Part shown: positions 42,452-53,561 of the stretch, piece after piece
Layout: every line of letters starts with the position of its first letter
How positions within the stretch are numbered: the stretch's first letter is position 1
NCBI GenBank assembly: GCA_945859605.1
Contig: OX243814.1
Span: 43,869,505-43,933,504, forward strand
Length of the DNA stretch: 64,000 nucleotides
DNA from: Lumbricus rubellus
Lineage: Eukaryota > Annelida > Clitellata > Crassiclitellata > Lumbricidae
Direction of reading: 5' to 3'
Program-made: the position numbers and the translations under genes
Notes under the pieces: generated by a model
What the model was told of the DNA's origin: nothing
The model's database searches: none
Seen by the model: the letters and a program-made list of their open reading frames with translations, nothing else

Positions 42452-43774
42452 ATGAAAGTCGATATCAGGACTATTATAACATCTTACACCAAAGATATAA
42501 AATGCCAGAGGCTTTGCGTTTCAGTATGCGCCGCATTGATGCTGTTGTCAATGTACTGCCTGCAGCATGGGGTTAAAATGAACGCAAGCAGGCAGATCAT
42601 CTACGATCAGAAGGCTGGATTTCGTCCGATAAAACTGATGAACGGAGTTTACACTTTCTACAATGTCTGCATTGAGAAATTGTCAACTCCAAAGTTGGAG
42701 GACAGATTACGAGAGCGATTCAGCGAAACAAAGAAAATCGTCGTCTACGGAAACAATAGCCAAGCGGACGGATCGATGATTACGTTGGGAGTGGCCGGAT
42801 CCCCAAACTCTCTGTGGAACCACTGGGACATCCACTTCCGCCAGCAACTTCTACCATCTTCGCGCAATGGATACCTTAGAGATACAGCCTTCTTTGTGCA
42901 GCCGACATGTCCAGGAAACTTTCACCATTTCCTCGTCGACGAATTCATTCCCCTCTTCAGTGTTGTCCTTTTCAGTAACCGGTTGCACCCGGGAGCTCGC
43001 AACCAAATCCTGTACCGTACACCACAAGCCGGATCGGATAGTGACAGATGCCATTCAAGGCGCGCGTACGAAGGATTTCTACGGACGTTGTACATAGACG
43101 ATTTTCACGATGTCTTCTATAACCTGCCGAACAACACTTGCTTTCGACAAGCAGTCTTTGGCAGCACGCCTCTGCTACTTCGACAGCGTGACGTCATCGA
43201 TCACGTGCTTCGTTATAACAACCTGACATTGCAGAGCAATAGAAACGCCAGCGACCTCTGTGTGACTCTGTTGGGGCGTAAAGATAGGAGCATCATCAAC
43301 GCCGACGAAGTGCTTTCTTTCGCGAAAGAGGTCGGATTTAGGAAATTGAGAATTGTTGATTTTGCGAATAAATCGATTCACTATCAACTTGAGGTTATGT
43401 CAACCTCGAATGTCTTCATAGGCATTCAAGGGGCCGGGCTGCAGTGGTCGATGTTCATGCCTGAAGGCTCGTACCTCGTCGAACTCGCGTGGCCTCAGAA
43501 ACATTGGGGGTTCTACTACGATGGTTTCGTTCCACAATTTGGAATAACGTGGAGAGGTGTAGGTGTCAAGGATGTAAGACTTAACTGGACTTCCTATGCG
43601 AATAACGTACGCCGTGGTGTCCCAGTCAGCGAGTCAGAGAAGCCAACACTGATTAGAGATCACCCAAAGGACCCGTCCGACAACATCTGGAAATGGTCCG
43701 ACATCGTCGTTCAAAAGACTGAGATATTGGAAACGTTGAAAGTAGTTTATAACGGTCTAAAGGCGTTTCAATAG
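42452..43774 (+). CDS. GT61 (DUF563) family glycosyltransferase, copy 1
   Basis: A 440-residue type II membrane protein: short cytosolic N-terminus, a signal anchor (LCVSVCAALMLLSMYCL, about residues 22-38), then a lumenal catalytic domain. Family landmarks are FVQPTCPGNFHHFLVDEFIP (about 150-170), FLRTLYIDDFHDV, and the C-terminal motif GIQGAGLQWSMFMPEGSYLVEL with WPQKHWGFYY. GT61 includes EOGT, POMGNT2 and plant xylosyl/arabinosyltransferases. The donor and acceptor here cannot be deduced. There are several N-glycosylation sequons (NNT, NLT, NAS, NKS, NWT). The whole protein is in one exon. The ATG lies 3 bp after a CAG, so a 5' UTR intron ending there is possible. It is closely related to copies 2 and 3 and is the best candidate for a working gene. 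Confidence 0.85.
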   Translation: MKVDIRTIITSYTKDIKCQRLCVSVCAALMLLSMYCLQHGVKMNASRQIIYDQKAGFRPIKLMNGVYTFYNVCIEKLSTPKLEDRLRERFSETKKIVVYGNNSQADGSMITLGVAGSPNSLWNHWDIHFRQQLLPSSRNGYLRDTAFFVQPTCPGNFHHFLVDEFIPLFSVVLFSNRLHPGARNQILYRTPQAGSDSDRCHSRRAYEGFLRTLYIDDFHDVFYNLPNNTCFRQAVFGSTPLLLRQRDVIDHVLRYNNLTLQSNRNASDLCVTLLGRKDRSIINADEVLSFAKEVGFRKLRIVDFANKSIHYQLEVMSTSNVFIGIQGAGLQWSMFMPEGSYLVELAWPQKHWGFYYDGFVPQFGITWRGVGVKDVRLNWTSYANNVRRGVPVSESEKPTLIRDHPKDPSDNIWKWSDIVVQKTEILETLKVVYNGLKAFQ

Positions 43775-44332
43775 AACTGTCTTCAGAACTGGTCGTTATT
43801 CTGTAAGGTTTCATATGAACCATCTCGTCTAAGTCATCCTCTTGAAGCCAAAACCCAATATTCATCTCATTCATTGATTCTGTGAATTGACTGCAAGAAC
43901 TCTACTCAGGAGCGCTCCCGGCCCAGCCACGGCTAGCGAAAAAGGTTTGAGTGATTTATGAAACAGAGTTAGATAGAGATCAGGTGTAATATTGTGCCAA
44001 CTGCGAAGGAAAGTCTCTCCATTTCATTGTATTTCTAGATTTAAGTTTGTTTGACTTCTATTATAATAGCGCTGCTTCAGGATGCGATATGAGAAACTTA
44101 ATTGTTGTAAATTTACAAATATTGCCTAAGATGATATTAGATCCAGGTGAAATGCACCAATTTACACAGCGATATAATGCTATTAACTCATGTGATACAG
44201 TAGCATAAGTCTTTTCAGTAAGCTTATTTATATGATAATCCTATTGCCTAAAAATAGCAGAAAAGAAACAACAGGAATTCCGATGGATGTTATTAGTTTA
44301 CCAAAACAGTAATCTGCATAATTATCTAGGTG

Positions 44333-44506
44333 CAGGGCTTTTTAAACGTGTAATTCTACACAAAATGTGCAGTTATAAATGGATTTGTGCAGTTGTAGAT
44401 ACACTTCTGCGCAGTAAAATACTGTTAATAGAGGTTATTTATCATGGAGGACGGAAAGGGAAGGAAGGAAATGTGCAGTTCTAAAAACTCGTTAAAACGA
44501 GCCCAG
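44333..44506. mobile_element. hAT MITE (174 bp), 8-bp target duplication
   Basis: The ends CAGGGCTTTTTAA and TTAAAACGAGCCCAG are inverted with mismatches. The flanks are identical, TCTAGGTG at 44325-44332 and 44507-44514. It shares subterminal CAAAATGTGCAGTT text with the 37815-41229 element and is also present at 63378, so it inserted before the copy 1/copy 3 duplication. Confidence 0.85.
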
Positions 44507-44561
44507 TCTAGGTGTGTCAAAACATGGTCAGCCTTCGCATTTGATTTCGATCGGTTGGCAT

Positions 44562-44689
44562 ATTTTATTTATTTATTTACTGAGAATTTGATATAGCGCT
44601 CCTTCAAGGTTACTACTCAGGAGCGCTCCCAGTCCAACCCCGGTCGAATAAGACAGTCTTGAGAAGAGAAAGAAATGAAGTAGAGGCAT
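44562..44689 (-). mobile_element. LINE/SINE tail insertion specific to copy 1
   Basis: GGCAT occurs at 44557-44561 and 44685-44689. The intervening 123 bp is minus-strand LINE-tail text (GATATAGCGCTCCTTCAAGG, CAGGAGCGCTCCC) with a TTTATTTATTTA end. At the orthologous place in copy 3 (about 63633) the sequence reads straight through GGCATAGAAG, so this is an insertion after the duplication. Confidence 0.7.
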
Positions 44690-44911
44690 AGAAGTGCATC
44701 AACTATAGGCTAATACTGTGTAAAGATAATTGTATTAGCTTTGATTAATTCTGAGCTTCACACGTTCAACACGAATCTTCGTATGTTAAATTACTGAAAA
44801 TACTATACATATTTTTTAAACTCTGGCTGACACCGTAGCCAGGTATAGGCTAATATGTTGTTCAATGTTCAGTGTTCACCCATGCTCTTTTTTAGCACAG
44901 TTGAACAGACT

Positions 44912-45179
44912 CAGTTGCGTAGACAAGGGGTGTTAGGGGTTAAACCCCCCACCCCCCATTGGCATAGCAAAAAGTTTTTTAAAAGGTTATTATTTTATCC
45001 ACTTAAATAAGAAAAAACAAAACAATAATTGTTCGTTGTAACAATTGCTTTTCTTACTTTATTCCCTTCGTTGCTTTATTCTCATTTTATTTATACTGTA
45101 ATACTCTTGGGCTGGCTGGTGTCAGGAAGGGCCATAAACTCTCCTCCCCCCTCTTCTTAAATTCCTGACTGCGCCACTG
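44912..45179. repeat. Possible hAT-like element
   Basis: CAGTTGCGTAGACAAGG at the left and CTGACTGCGCCACTG at the right are loosely inverted. The interior has C-rich runs. No target duplication, so this is tentative. Confidence 0.35.
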
Positions 45180-46201
45180 GACTATCATTTTGACCTTTTG
45201 CACGCGAGTACCGATGGCCAACTCAGTTATTCTCTGACAAATTGATTTCTGTGACGTCTTTGTCTGTGAACTGTCATCCTCTGGTCACACTCTTTTGTGC
45301 TTGCGTTCATATAATATTATAGACCCTATACAACTGCACGGTAATTATACAAGTATAATTATTATATTATATATACCCATATTATAGGTTGTGGAGCACG
45401 AGATATGGTGTGCATTTATATGTTGTGCATTTATATGCTGTGCATTTATATGCTGTACATTGTATTTCTACGTTTGGTTTTATTTCCAGCGATGTTGCAG
45501 GTTGCGGTATGACAAACCGATTGTCAATAAACGCGCATGACATTGTAGCCTATAATAGGCCAACATGTTGTCAGTTCTCAAAGAGCATACACAAAAGAAG
45601 AGCTTGGACGCCTCGATCTGACCTTTCCAGGTTGTGCTGCTAATAAGTGCCTGGACGCCGTCCATAACCGTTCAGTCACATTTTAAGCCCTGCATGTAAA
45701 TGTATCCGCCGTGGCTGGGAGCGCTCCTGAGTAGTTTTCTTGTACGGGCGCAATATAAGTCTATAGAATACATGAATTTATGAATCTATATAGAAAAATG
45801 GTGCTGCTACTGTTAATTATAATAATTGTTTAACTTGGTTTAGTGTTGAAGGTATGTTTTATTTATAGGTTGTATATATTTATGCTTATTTTGTCCGGAT
45901 CACTCGCATATTTTTCTCTAAAAATTAGAACGAGCATTTAAGAACGAATGGATAAGTTGCTTTTTTGCGTGTTACTTCGGCTGCATGACTGTTTAGTATG
46001 AAACCATTGAACATAAAATTTAAATTAAGCTTTTTGTTGACTTGTGAAGTATTGAAATCACTTTCTCACACTTTGGTTACATAAGTTCGGTGAACTGTGG
46101 AAATTATTACAATAGAGTGACGTGGTCCCTGCAGCGAAATAATTGTCACATACGTTTATCTGAAGGCCTATAAGAAACATCTGCGAAAATAATTTCGCAC
46201 A
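45180..46201. other. Intergenic with a LINE tail scrap
   Basis: A plus-strand LINE-tail fragment (GGCTGGGAGCGCTCCTGAGT, then GGGCGCAATATAAG) lies at about 45712-45760. A repeated TTATATGCTGTGCA block lies at 45412-45460. No gene is seen. Confidence 0.45.
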
Positions 46202-46990
46202 ACTACGCAGTCCTATAATAGGTCTGCAACTCGGCAACTTGAGAATATTGATCTGCCTCTGCTAGCTCAACTGTTTCCGGATGTTACTTTCTCTTCCACG
46301 GTCCGTGACCTGGGTGTCACCCTTGACTGTGAACTCAGTCTCACCCAGCATGTTAACCTTGTCGCTCGAAGCTGTTATTATCAGCTTCGTCAACTTCGAG
46401 TGATTGCTCGCTCTCTCTCTCATGATGCGCTAGTTGTGCTTGTTCACGCCTTTGTAACTAGTCGTATTGACCATTGCTGCTCAATCCTTGTTGGCCTTCC
46501 CCTTGGGGTTCTGGGACGGTTAGACCGGGTTCTACGCTCTGCTGCCCGACTCATCGGGCGAATTCCTAAATTTTCGCCTGTCTCTGCTTACATGCGTGAT
46601 GTGCTGCATTGGCTGCCAATAGCCCAACGCATCAATTACCGCATTGCTGCCCTTGTTTCTCGCTGTATTCTTGGTTGTGCTCCATCTTATCTGCGCGTCC
46701 TCTGTCGTCCTGTCTCTGACATTGAAGCGCGTCGGGCCCTTCGCTCCGCTGCGAAGGGACAACTGCTTGTTCCACGGGCTCGCTTAGCTACCAGACAGCG
46801 CCGAGCCTTCTCGGTTGTGGGACCGTCAATCTGGAATGACCTTCCCTCAAACCTCCATCTCCTCCATCTGACCAGTCAATCTTTATTTCTCAAGTCTCTT
46901 AAATCTTTTTTCTTTGGTCGTGGCTGGGCTGGGAGCGCCTCTGAGTAGTTTCTTGAAGAGGCGCTATATAAATTCTAATAATGAATGAAT
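46202..46990 (+). mobile_element. CR1/L2-like LINE 3' fragment
   Basis: A 5'-truncated copy with an open frame to 46948, followed by the shared tail GGGAGCGCCTCTGAGTAGTT, GGCGCTATATAAATTC and (AATGAATG)n. The frame encodes the C-terminal region after the RT palm: FSSTVRDLGVTLD, RIDHCCSILVGLP, RIPKFSPVSAYMRDVLHWLP, FSVVGPSIWNDLP. This is the counterpart of the C-terminal third of the element at 7701-9377 but a different subfamily. The palm and YADD are missing, so it is inactive. Confidence 0.85.
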
Positions 46991-47099
46991 GAATAATGAA
47001 TGAATGAACTCCACTAGTGAAGACATTCGAGGTTAACATAACCTCAAGTTGACCGTAGGCCTACATCAATTTATTAGCAAAATCAACGATTCTCAATTT

Positions 47100-47227
47100 C
47101 CTAATCCCGACCTCTTTCGCGAAATAAATTTGCAAAAAGGTATAAAAGCGGAAATGACTTTTTTCGACTTCCCTTCATTTGGGGGCGGATACGATTAATA
47201 AGGGGTACTCTATTTCGTGACACCGGC
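47100..47227. repeat. Solo right end of the GCCGGTGTCACG family
   Basis: It ends CTATTTCGTGACACCGGC, and the preceding 100 bp resemble the right part of the 5816-6285 element (TTTTTCGACTTCCC, GGGGGCGGATAC). A short piece just before 47110 (TCAATTTCCTAATCCCGACC) resembles GT61 3' coding text in reverse and may be a scrap from that gene. Confidence 0.5.
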
Positions 47228-47585
47228 CCTGCTTGAAACGCTCCTGAGCATTAGCCGTTAGTGGAGGAATGGAAAATATGCTCCGCTTCACAAAGCCGAC
47301 GATAGTGCGTTACAACATCCATTTTGCAAGTCAGCCACTTTGCGTCTTGGCGTGCATGAGCAGAAGCAGTTTCTAGGTTTCAATAGTCACTGCATGATAC
47401 CTTTCAAGTTTCTTGAAAAATTATGCAAAAATGCACTGTGTTAAAAATAAACTCGGTGCAAATACACTATAAGGCTTAGTATACATGTAGCTTAGGTAGC
47501 CTACAGGTATACATCCGGTTATTTGACACATGACGTCCGCGTGTCTTCAAAAAGATGTGTGTATAGGCAAAAGGATGTGTGTGTA

Positions 47586-47795
47586 GCATGTCGCGGTGGT
47601 GTAGTGGGTATGTTCGTCACCTTTCAGCCAAACGGTTGCAGGTTCGAATCCACCTCAAGTCGCCGCGTAGGGTAAGTCCTTCACTCGCAATTGTTGCTCA
47701 GCGCTTCGGCGTGAAATTCCGATGCAGTGTACGCTGTGTAGTCGGGAGCGCCTCCGAGTAGTGAGATTGAAGGAGGCAGAGGCGCTATAACAAGT
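47586..47795 (+). repeat. SINE with tRNA head and LINE-shared tail
   Basis: The head has an A box (GTGGTGTAGTGGGTATG) and a B box (GGTTCGAATCC, 47641-47651). The 3' end (GTCGGGAGCGCCTCCGAGTA, AGAGGCGCTATAAC) copies the tail of the CR1/L2-like LINEs here, which is how SINEs borrow LINE machinery. About 200 bp in all. Confidence 0.75.
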
Positions 47796-47799
47796 GCAC

Positions 47800-48281
47800 A
47801 TACAACCAAATACAAAGAAACATCGCCTATAGGCTACGGGTAGTTTCTAATCAATCGTGTGATGATATCAGGCAAGGTGAACGTCAGCAGTCCCGACATC
47901 CATGTTTTTCTAAGGACCTTCTCGCCAATGCCTTCCCTCACTTTAAGACTGTTTACTTAACCGTGCCGTAGATGGGAGTGCTTCTGAGTTACTTCCGGAA
48001 GGCACGCTGTATTTATAAATCGATCGCTTGCCTATACGTGTACAGTACACATCCTTTTGAAGACACGCCAACGTCAGCGACATTTTGAAAGCGAACATGA
48101 GACCTGCCATGTCACTAGGGCACACATTGATTGAAGGCAATGGACCCGTCACGGCTCGATTATATTATTCTATTGCTCTTGAAATGTCGAGGCAATCGCA
48201 CGCTCTTCTTTGTTTACTTTTTATGATGATGAGTTGATGAATGTTTATTAAGCACTTTGTAACAGGATTAAAACTGACATA
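47800..48281. other. Intergenic with another LINE-tail scrap
   Basis: A decayed tail (GATGGGAGTGCTTCTGAGTT, GCACGCTGTATTTATAAATC) lies at about 47970-48020. Nothing else is recognised. Confidence 0.45.
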
Positions 48282-48283
48282 TA

Positions 48284-49278
48284 CAGGGTGGGCCAATAGG
48301 AATGCAACAACTTTGACGCCTTATAACTTGAACAATTTGTATCCGAACATCGTGATCAATCTACTAAATTGAAGGTAATTATCCATTCTACTACTGTGTC
48401 AAATCTTGCGCTGATATACGGCACCGTTTAAATAAAAGTTCGGTGCGGCGCACACCTCTCAATTTTTAATTTAAATAATGAACATATCATGGCGCCGCTC
48501 ACGGAAGAGGATAGAATTTTAATCAGAATCTTAAGAGTAGAAAAAGAATACAATGCACATCAGATGCTGATAGAATTCCCTTCTAGTAAATGGAATAAAT
48601 ATGCTCTGCATCGATTGATTAAACAAATTGATGCCACGGGAACGTCTAACAGCCGCAACTGTGGTCGCAAACGTTCTCCCGCCGGCGCATCGTTGACGTC
48701 ATACGCGGTTGCCTAACGTACCAGAGTTTATTGAACCGGAGAACTGGCCACCGAACAATCCGGATTTAAACCCGGTTGACTATTCGATCTGGGGTTGTCT
48801 TCATCAACTGCTCTATCGTGAACCAATACGTGACGTTGAACATTTGAAAAATTTGATTGTTTACTGCTGGGCTGAAATAACCCCAGCCCTGGTGGCCTCA
48901 GCCATTGATCAGTGGTCGTCTCGTGTCCATGCTGTCATTAAAGCACGTGGTGAACATATTGAATATTTGTTTGACTTATGATAAATTCACTCAAGATATG
49001 AATTGTTATTAATTGTTAGAACTAGTGATTGTTTAGAATTGAGTCATTGACATATTCAGTTTAAGACTTTTGGTTTTTTCTTGTAGTTTCATGGCAAAAA
49101 AGGGACATCGAACATTAATAGCATTATCTCAAAAAGTCGTAATAGTATCTCTTAGATATTTTGCAGAATGATAAAATGGATAATTATGTTCAATCTGATA
49201 TATAGACCAAGACGCTCAGATAAAAATTGTTTAAGTTATAAGGCGTCAAAGTTGTTGCATTCCTATTGGCCCACCCTG
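48284..49278 (+). mobile_element. Mariner-type transposon (995 bp), internally deleted
   Basis: Exact inverted ends begin CAGGGTGGGCCAATAGGAAT and match for about 46 bp, with TA at 48282-48283 and 49279-49280. It encodes only the two ends of a transposase; the middle has been lost. Confidence 0.92.
48489..48981 (+). pseudogene. Truncated mariner-type transposase
   Basis: The N-terminal part (from ATG 48489; MAPLTEEDRILIRILRVEKE) is the helix-turn-helix DNA-binding region and ends with the NSRNCGRKRSPAGA linker. It then breaks at about 48690-48715. A second frame continues with the C-terminal catalytic end, ENWPPNNPDLNPVDYSIWG, which carries the last catalytic acidic residue, and ends ARGEHIEYLFDL. 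The first two catalytic aspartates and most of the RNase H fold are deleted. The remnant could still bind TIRs but cannot cut. Confidence 0.85.
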
Positions 49279-49280
49279 TA

Positions 49281-50120
49281 TTTTGTAACAACGCTGGTAC
49301 ATTGCTATTTTCGATAGTAGTCTATTCTATTTTATTTATTATAATTTGTATAATCTGTTTATTAAACGCCACTCTCGCTATCTAATGACCATCGCTTGAA
49401 TGGGACGCTGTTGAACCTGTACCCATCTCATGCAACTGGTGCTGAATTGTAGATGAGCAGCCAGACAGGTGAGAGCCACTAGCATGGCAGGAGGTCAAAT
49501 AAGAAGATCGCTTGAATCATCATCGGCCGATGCTACTGGATAGCCACCGTCGCCTGCGTCGTGCGGTTGCCTTGACTACCGTAGCCATGGTTGCCGTCCG
49601 CTTATAACATGCGACAACAGACGAAGGAAAGATGAGCTGGAAAATCATAGTTTATATATATATATAATTATATATATATTGAATCTGCATAGCGATAGTT
49701 AGAAAAGACGTTGGTTGGCTGACTGTAAACGGCCGTCAACTCACTTCTGAATTTACTTCAAATAAACGTAAATAAATAAGCGTCTTTGCTTTGTTGCTAG
49801 GTAACGTATTATGACGTCAAAGGATATTGAACAGTTTTGCCGTTGCACATTGCTAAATAATTAGGAATCTTCTCCGAAAATGTTGAAAGCGTAGCTATGA
49901 GCTATAAAGAAAAGGTAATTAATTTTGTCCAACCCATCCGAACCGCTCAGTTGCTAAGAAAACGACGTTCAGGATCACGAGACGCAGCGCAAACAGATGG
50001 TATAAAAATCCCGCTCGAAAGACAAAAGGATCCGCTGAATTTACGGAAAGCAGCGGGGAGTTAAAATTGATCAGCCTTCCAAGTCCGCTGGTGACGTCAT
50101 GTTATTATTTTTTATTATTA
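49281..50120. other. Intergenic, nothing recognised
   Basis: AT-rich with a TATATATATA tract at about 49655-49680. No gene, RNA or transposon end is recognised. Confidence 0.4.
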
Positions 50121-50124
50121 TTAC

Positions 50125-50575
50125 TAGCTGATCCCGGCCTCGCGTTGCTGCGGCAGAAAAGAGCGTCCAACCATCCCTCCCTACCTCCATTCCACCTCCC
50201 CTTCCCCTCATCATCCCCTTCCCTTCCCTCTCCCCTCTCCTCCACTTTCCCCTCCTTTCCCCCTTCCACTCCCACTCTCTTCCCACCACTCCCCTTCCAT
50301 CTCCTCCCCTCCGCCTCCTATCCCCTCTACCTCCTCCCGTCCTACCTTAATTCCCTTCCCTCCACCTCCACCCTACCCTTCTCCCCTCCCAGTCCCCTCC
50401 CCTCCCTCCCTCCCTTCCTCAGCCTCCTTGCATCCCTCCCTCCTCCATCTCTCCTCTCCGCTCCTTCCCTCCCTCTTCGTCCCGCTCCCCCTTCTTTCCT
50501 CCCTCACACCGTCTCTTCCCGACAGCGACGCGAAGCGCCGAGCAGAGGGGTTTGGGCAGGGGATTGCCCCTCCCA
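50125..50575. repeat. Second copy of pyrimidine-rich interspersed repeat
   Basis: It starts TAGCTGATCCCGGCCTCGCG and has AAAAGAGCGTCCAACCATCC, a CCCTCC-rich core, and TTCCCGACAGCGACGCGAAG at the end, parallel to 24937-25345. The downstream sequence differs from the first copy. Confidence 0.6.
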
Positions 50576-50579
50576 AATG

Positions 50580-51340
50580 TCGAAAATATTTGAATTTCCA
50601 CACTGCAACGTTAGCATTTTAGGCTGTTAATTTCACAAAGTTGCTCATCCTTTCAGTGCTAATAGTCCAGGTCTAAAACTTCAAAGTGTTCCCTCCTCAA
50701 TGTCGAAATGTTTTTGAATTTCTACACTTTAATGGTAGCTATTTAGGTTGACTCCTTAACGGTGCTAATAGTCCTAGTCGAAGAATTCAAACGTGTCCCC
50801 AGGTAAAAACATTTTGATTTTTCACAATGCAATGGTAGCATTTTAGGCTGTCATTTTAAGGAAATTGAACGCAATTTCATTGTTAATAGTCCTAATTTAA
50901 GTCTTAAAAGGTATCTAGGCCTACTCATTGTTTACTTTTTTGAAATTTCCACACTGTAATGGAAACTTTTTAGGCTGTGATCTCAACAAAAATATTCATA
51001 ATTTCTCTGGTGAAAGACAAGGTTTGAGAGGCAGTGGTTCCCAGCCTTTTTTTACTTCAGGGTCACTTTTTCTAGGTTGGAGGACATGAGGCCATGTTGA
51101 GGGCCACTTTTTCTTAGTTGAAGGACAATAGGAGGCCACAAATTTTATTAACTAAAAAGCATATAAAATTGTTATAATTGAATCAAAATAGAATGTTTTG
51201 TGGTTTTTAAAGACGTCAAAATAAAATAACTTGTAATAGAAATTAATTATGTGTTCTATCCTGTTCAAATTGTCAACTTTTTAATTTATTTTCTTTAATT
51301 CTCTGAGAGATGAGGAGACATTTTAAAAATCTATCGGGCC
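50580..51340. other. Intergenic with diverged direct repeats and hAT-like end
   Basis: Roughly 110-nt units recur around TTTCCACACTGCAACG (50595), TTTCTACACTTTAATGG (50718), TTTTCACAATGCAATGG (50819) and TTTCCACACTGTAATGG (50946), each followed by TAGCATTTTAGGCTGT-like text. Similar text is at 53100-53260. A hAT-like end (GCAGTGGTTCCCAGCC) is at about 51031. Confidence 0.5.
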
Positions 51341-51357
51341 ACTTTTGGCTCGCGGGA

Positions 51358-51712
51358 CCTATGGGCGGAGACTTGGGGGGATACTTAAGTTACGGGGGGA
51401 CGAACGAGTGGCCGAAGGAAGAACGCGAGATTTTGGGTGGACGAATGGCTGAGTCGCCGACGAAATTTCCTGTCTTTCTCCCGAACCAAATTTCTGACGA
51501 CCGTTATTTAGTCATTCGTCGGCCGAAATCTCCAGAATAAAACCATTTTTAGTCATCTCCTCGATAATCTACTGCTAACATTGTAACGTCACCACTCACC
51601 AGTGTGTTCACCTGACACGTAACGATTGAGGGGAGGGGCAAATGCATGGACCGTCCCCCCAACACATTCATTAAGGGGGACCGTCCCTCTGTTCCCCCTA
51701 AGTCTTCGCCCA
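51358..51712. mobile_element. Short TIR element
   Basis: ATGGGCGGAGACTTGGGGGG at the left pairs with CCCCCTAAGTCTTCGCCCAT at the right. The inside has ACGAACG/CGACGAA-type short repeats. No target duplication could be set and there is no coding region. Confidence 0.5.
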
Positions 51713-51714
51713 TG

Positions 51715-53560
51715 TTTATAGCCTGAGGCATCTTTAGCCTACAACTTAGGGCAAGAAAAAATAATAACAATGACAACTTCTTTGGCGCCGTAATGCAAGT
51801 TCGTCTCACTTGCAACTAACAGTTGGATTAGCGTTAAAGATCAGCACTATCTGCCATGCAGCCACAAGCGAAGCTCCTACTGGTCCAACATTGATTGTGA
51901 TGATAGAGAAGCTTATATGCAGACTCATTACTAAACATTGGCAAAGTTAGAACAAAAATTAAATCGTTATAGATAGCGACTGAATATGGATTAAAGAACC
52001 AGTGCCGGTGTCACGAAATAAAGTCTCCCCAAACAGAGTCTTCCCTTGCTGATACAGAGTCTCCGAGGGGGGGAGACTCTGTACCGGAACAAAGTCTCCT
52101 CCATTGAAATAGATTCTCCCCCTCTACGATACAAAGTCTCCCCCTACTAAAAATTGCCCCCCCCCTATATTTCCGGACATAAAGTGTATATTTTGCTTAA
52201 ATAAATGACATTGTGTCCACTATTGGAATTGGATATTAATAGAATTGAAGTAATAATGAGAATCTTCATCCTGTGAAGTATGCTTAAATGTTTTGTACTA
52301 ATGGGCGTAAATCTGGCTTAGTTATAGGCCTAGCATCACGGGATGTCGGGCCACTTACGCCATTAAAGTCCAGTTGAGAGACTAGACTCAAAGAGACTAG
52401 CCTAGCACTCCCCGTACCCCCCCCCCCATTTGGGGGGAGTTCGAAGGGGCTCCAAGGGCCCCAAATTTAGCTAGTCATTATGCCTATTTGTGACTGTATA
52501 AATATTATTTCTTAAACCCGCGCATTTATTTGAGGCTCCAGATCCGGTCTGGTGCATGCCTCAACTAACCATATGGCACTGCCATAGCAGACCTATTGCA
52601 AACATCATAGGCCTACCGGCCATACTGATTTTGGGCGTAAGTATAAAGCCATTTAAACTAACTCAGGCAGTTGCGTCCACTTTCTCAAACACAACATTTA
52701 TAAATTGTAACTTATTGTAATTGCTAATTGGATGAGGCTCCAAAATAAAAACCTGCGTGAGGCCCAAACATTAAACCCTGTGTAGGATTCCAGATGTCCA
52801 TGGCAGTGATGGCACGTGTCTGATCTCCAGTTTGCAAGGGGCCTCAAATGTAGCTGGTAATTATACCTTTCATGATGGTTCATTCCTGAAACCACGCACC
52901 GAATTGTGTTTTAACGCAAAGCATACAAAATAATATTACGCAACCAAAGGAGAGACTTGGGGTGTTGACAGGGGGGGGCATGGCCCCACAAATTGTGGTT
53001 GGGACGGAGTCCTTGTATCCCCAATATTTCAGAAATATTTCATAAGTATCGTCCACTGTCCATCAATAATAATCATTTTTTAAGATGATAGCCTATAAAT
53101 GCTACCATTAAAGTTGGCAAATCGGACAAATTGAAACAATGGAGAGGGGACACTCTGAAGTCCTAAACCACGACTAACATCATTAAAAAATGAGCAATTT
53201 TGTAAATATGACAGCTTAAAATTCTACAATTACAGCGTGGAAATTCCAAAAAATTTAACAATTGGGAGGGGACATTTATTGAAGTCTTACACTGTGTCTT
53301 TCAGCACTTATAATTATTTTTATGAGAAATTTTGCTGAGATGACAGCTCAAGGTATGGGGGACCCAAGTTTTATTTTGGGGGTCTCGGGTACCCTAGCGC
53401 CCGCACTGTAAAGAACTTTAAAAAAGTTTAGTTTAATGAGCTTCTCAACATGAGTCTCGTTGGACTGAGTGAGTCTGAAAATATGCTTCTGTGATCATTG
53501 TGAATAGATATGTTTATCTCGCATAATCCAGTTAACAGTTTGCTTGTTTCACCTATAATT
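51715..53560. other. Intergenic; repeat arms at 52004-52170, nothing coding
   Basis: From 52004 (GCCGGTGTCACGAAATAAAG, the left end of the 5816 family) there are six AAAGTCTCC/AGAGTCTCC units to about 52165, including a perfect hairpin CAGAGTCTCC...GGAGACTCTG at 52055-52083. From about 53436 the sequence matches the region upstream of GT61 copy 1. No gene is seen. Confidence 0.5.
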
Positions 53561-53561
53561 A

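Larger units (their letters stand above)
43775..44752. other. 3' flank of GT61 copy 1, duplicated with copy 3
   Basis: This stretch matches 62836-63692 for most of its length, starting with AACTGTCTTCAGAACTGGTC. It includes a minus-strand LINE-tail scrap (CTCAGGAGCGCTCCC, about 43905) that both copies share, a hAT MITE that both share, and a LINE-tail insertion (44562-44689) only in copy 1. Confidence 0.8.

Noticed and set aside
43653..43874. Minus-strand frames across the GT61 genes
   Set aside because: Shadows of the plus-strand coding sequence that recur in every copy.
47586..47660. Functional tRNA gene
   Set aside because: It has A and B boxes but is fused to a LINE-type tail and lacks a convincing full cloverleaf, so it is a SINE. 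The same holds for 2935-3030 and 41316-41420.
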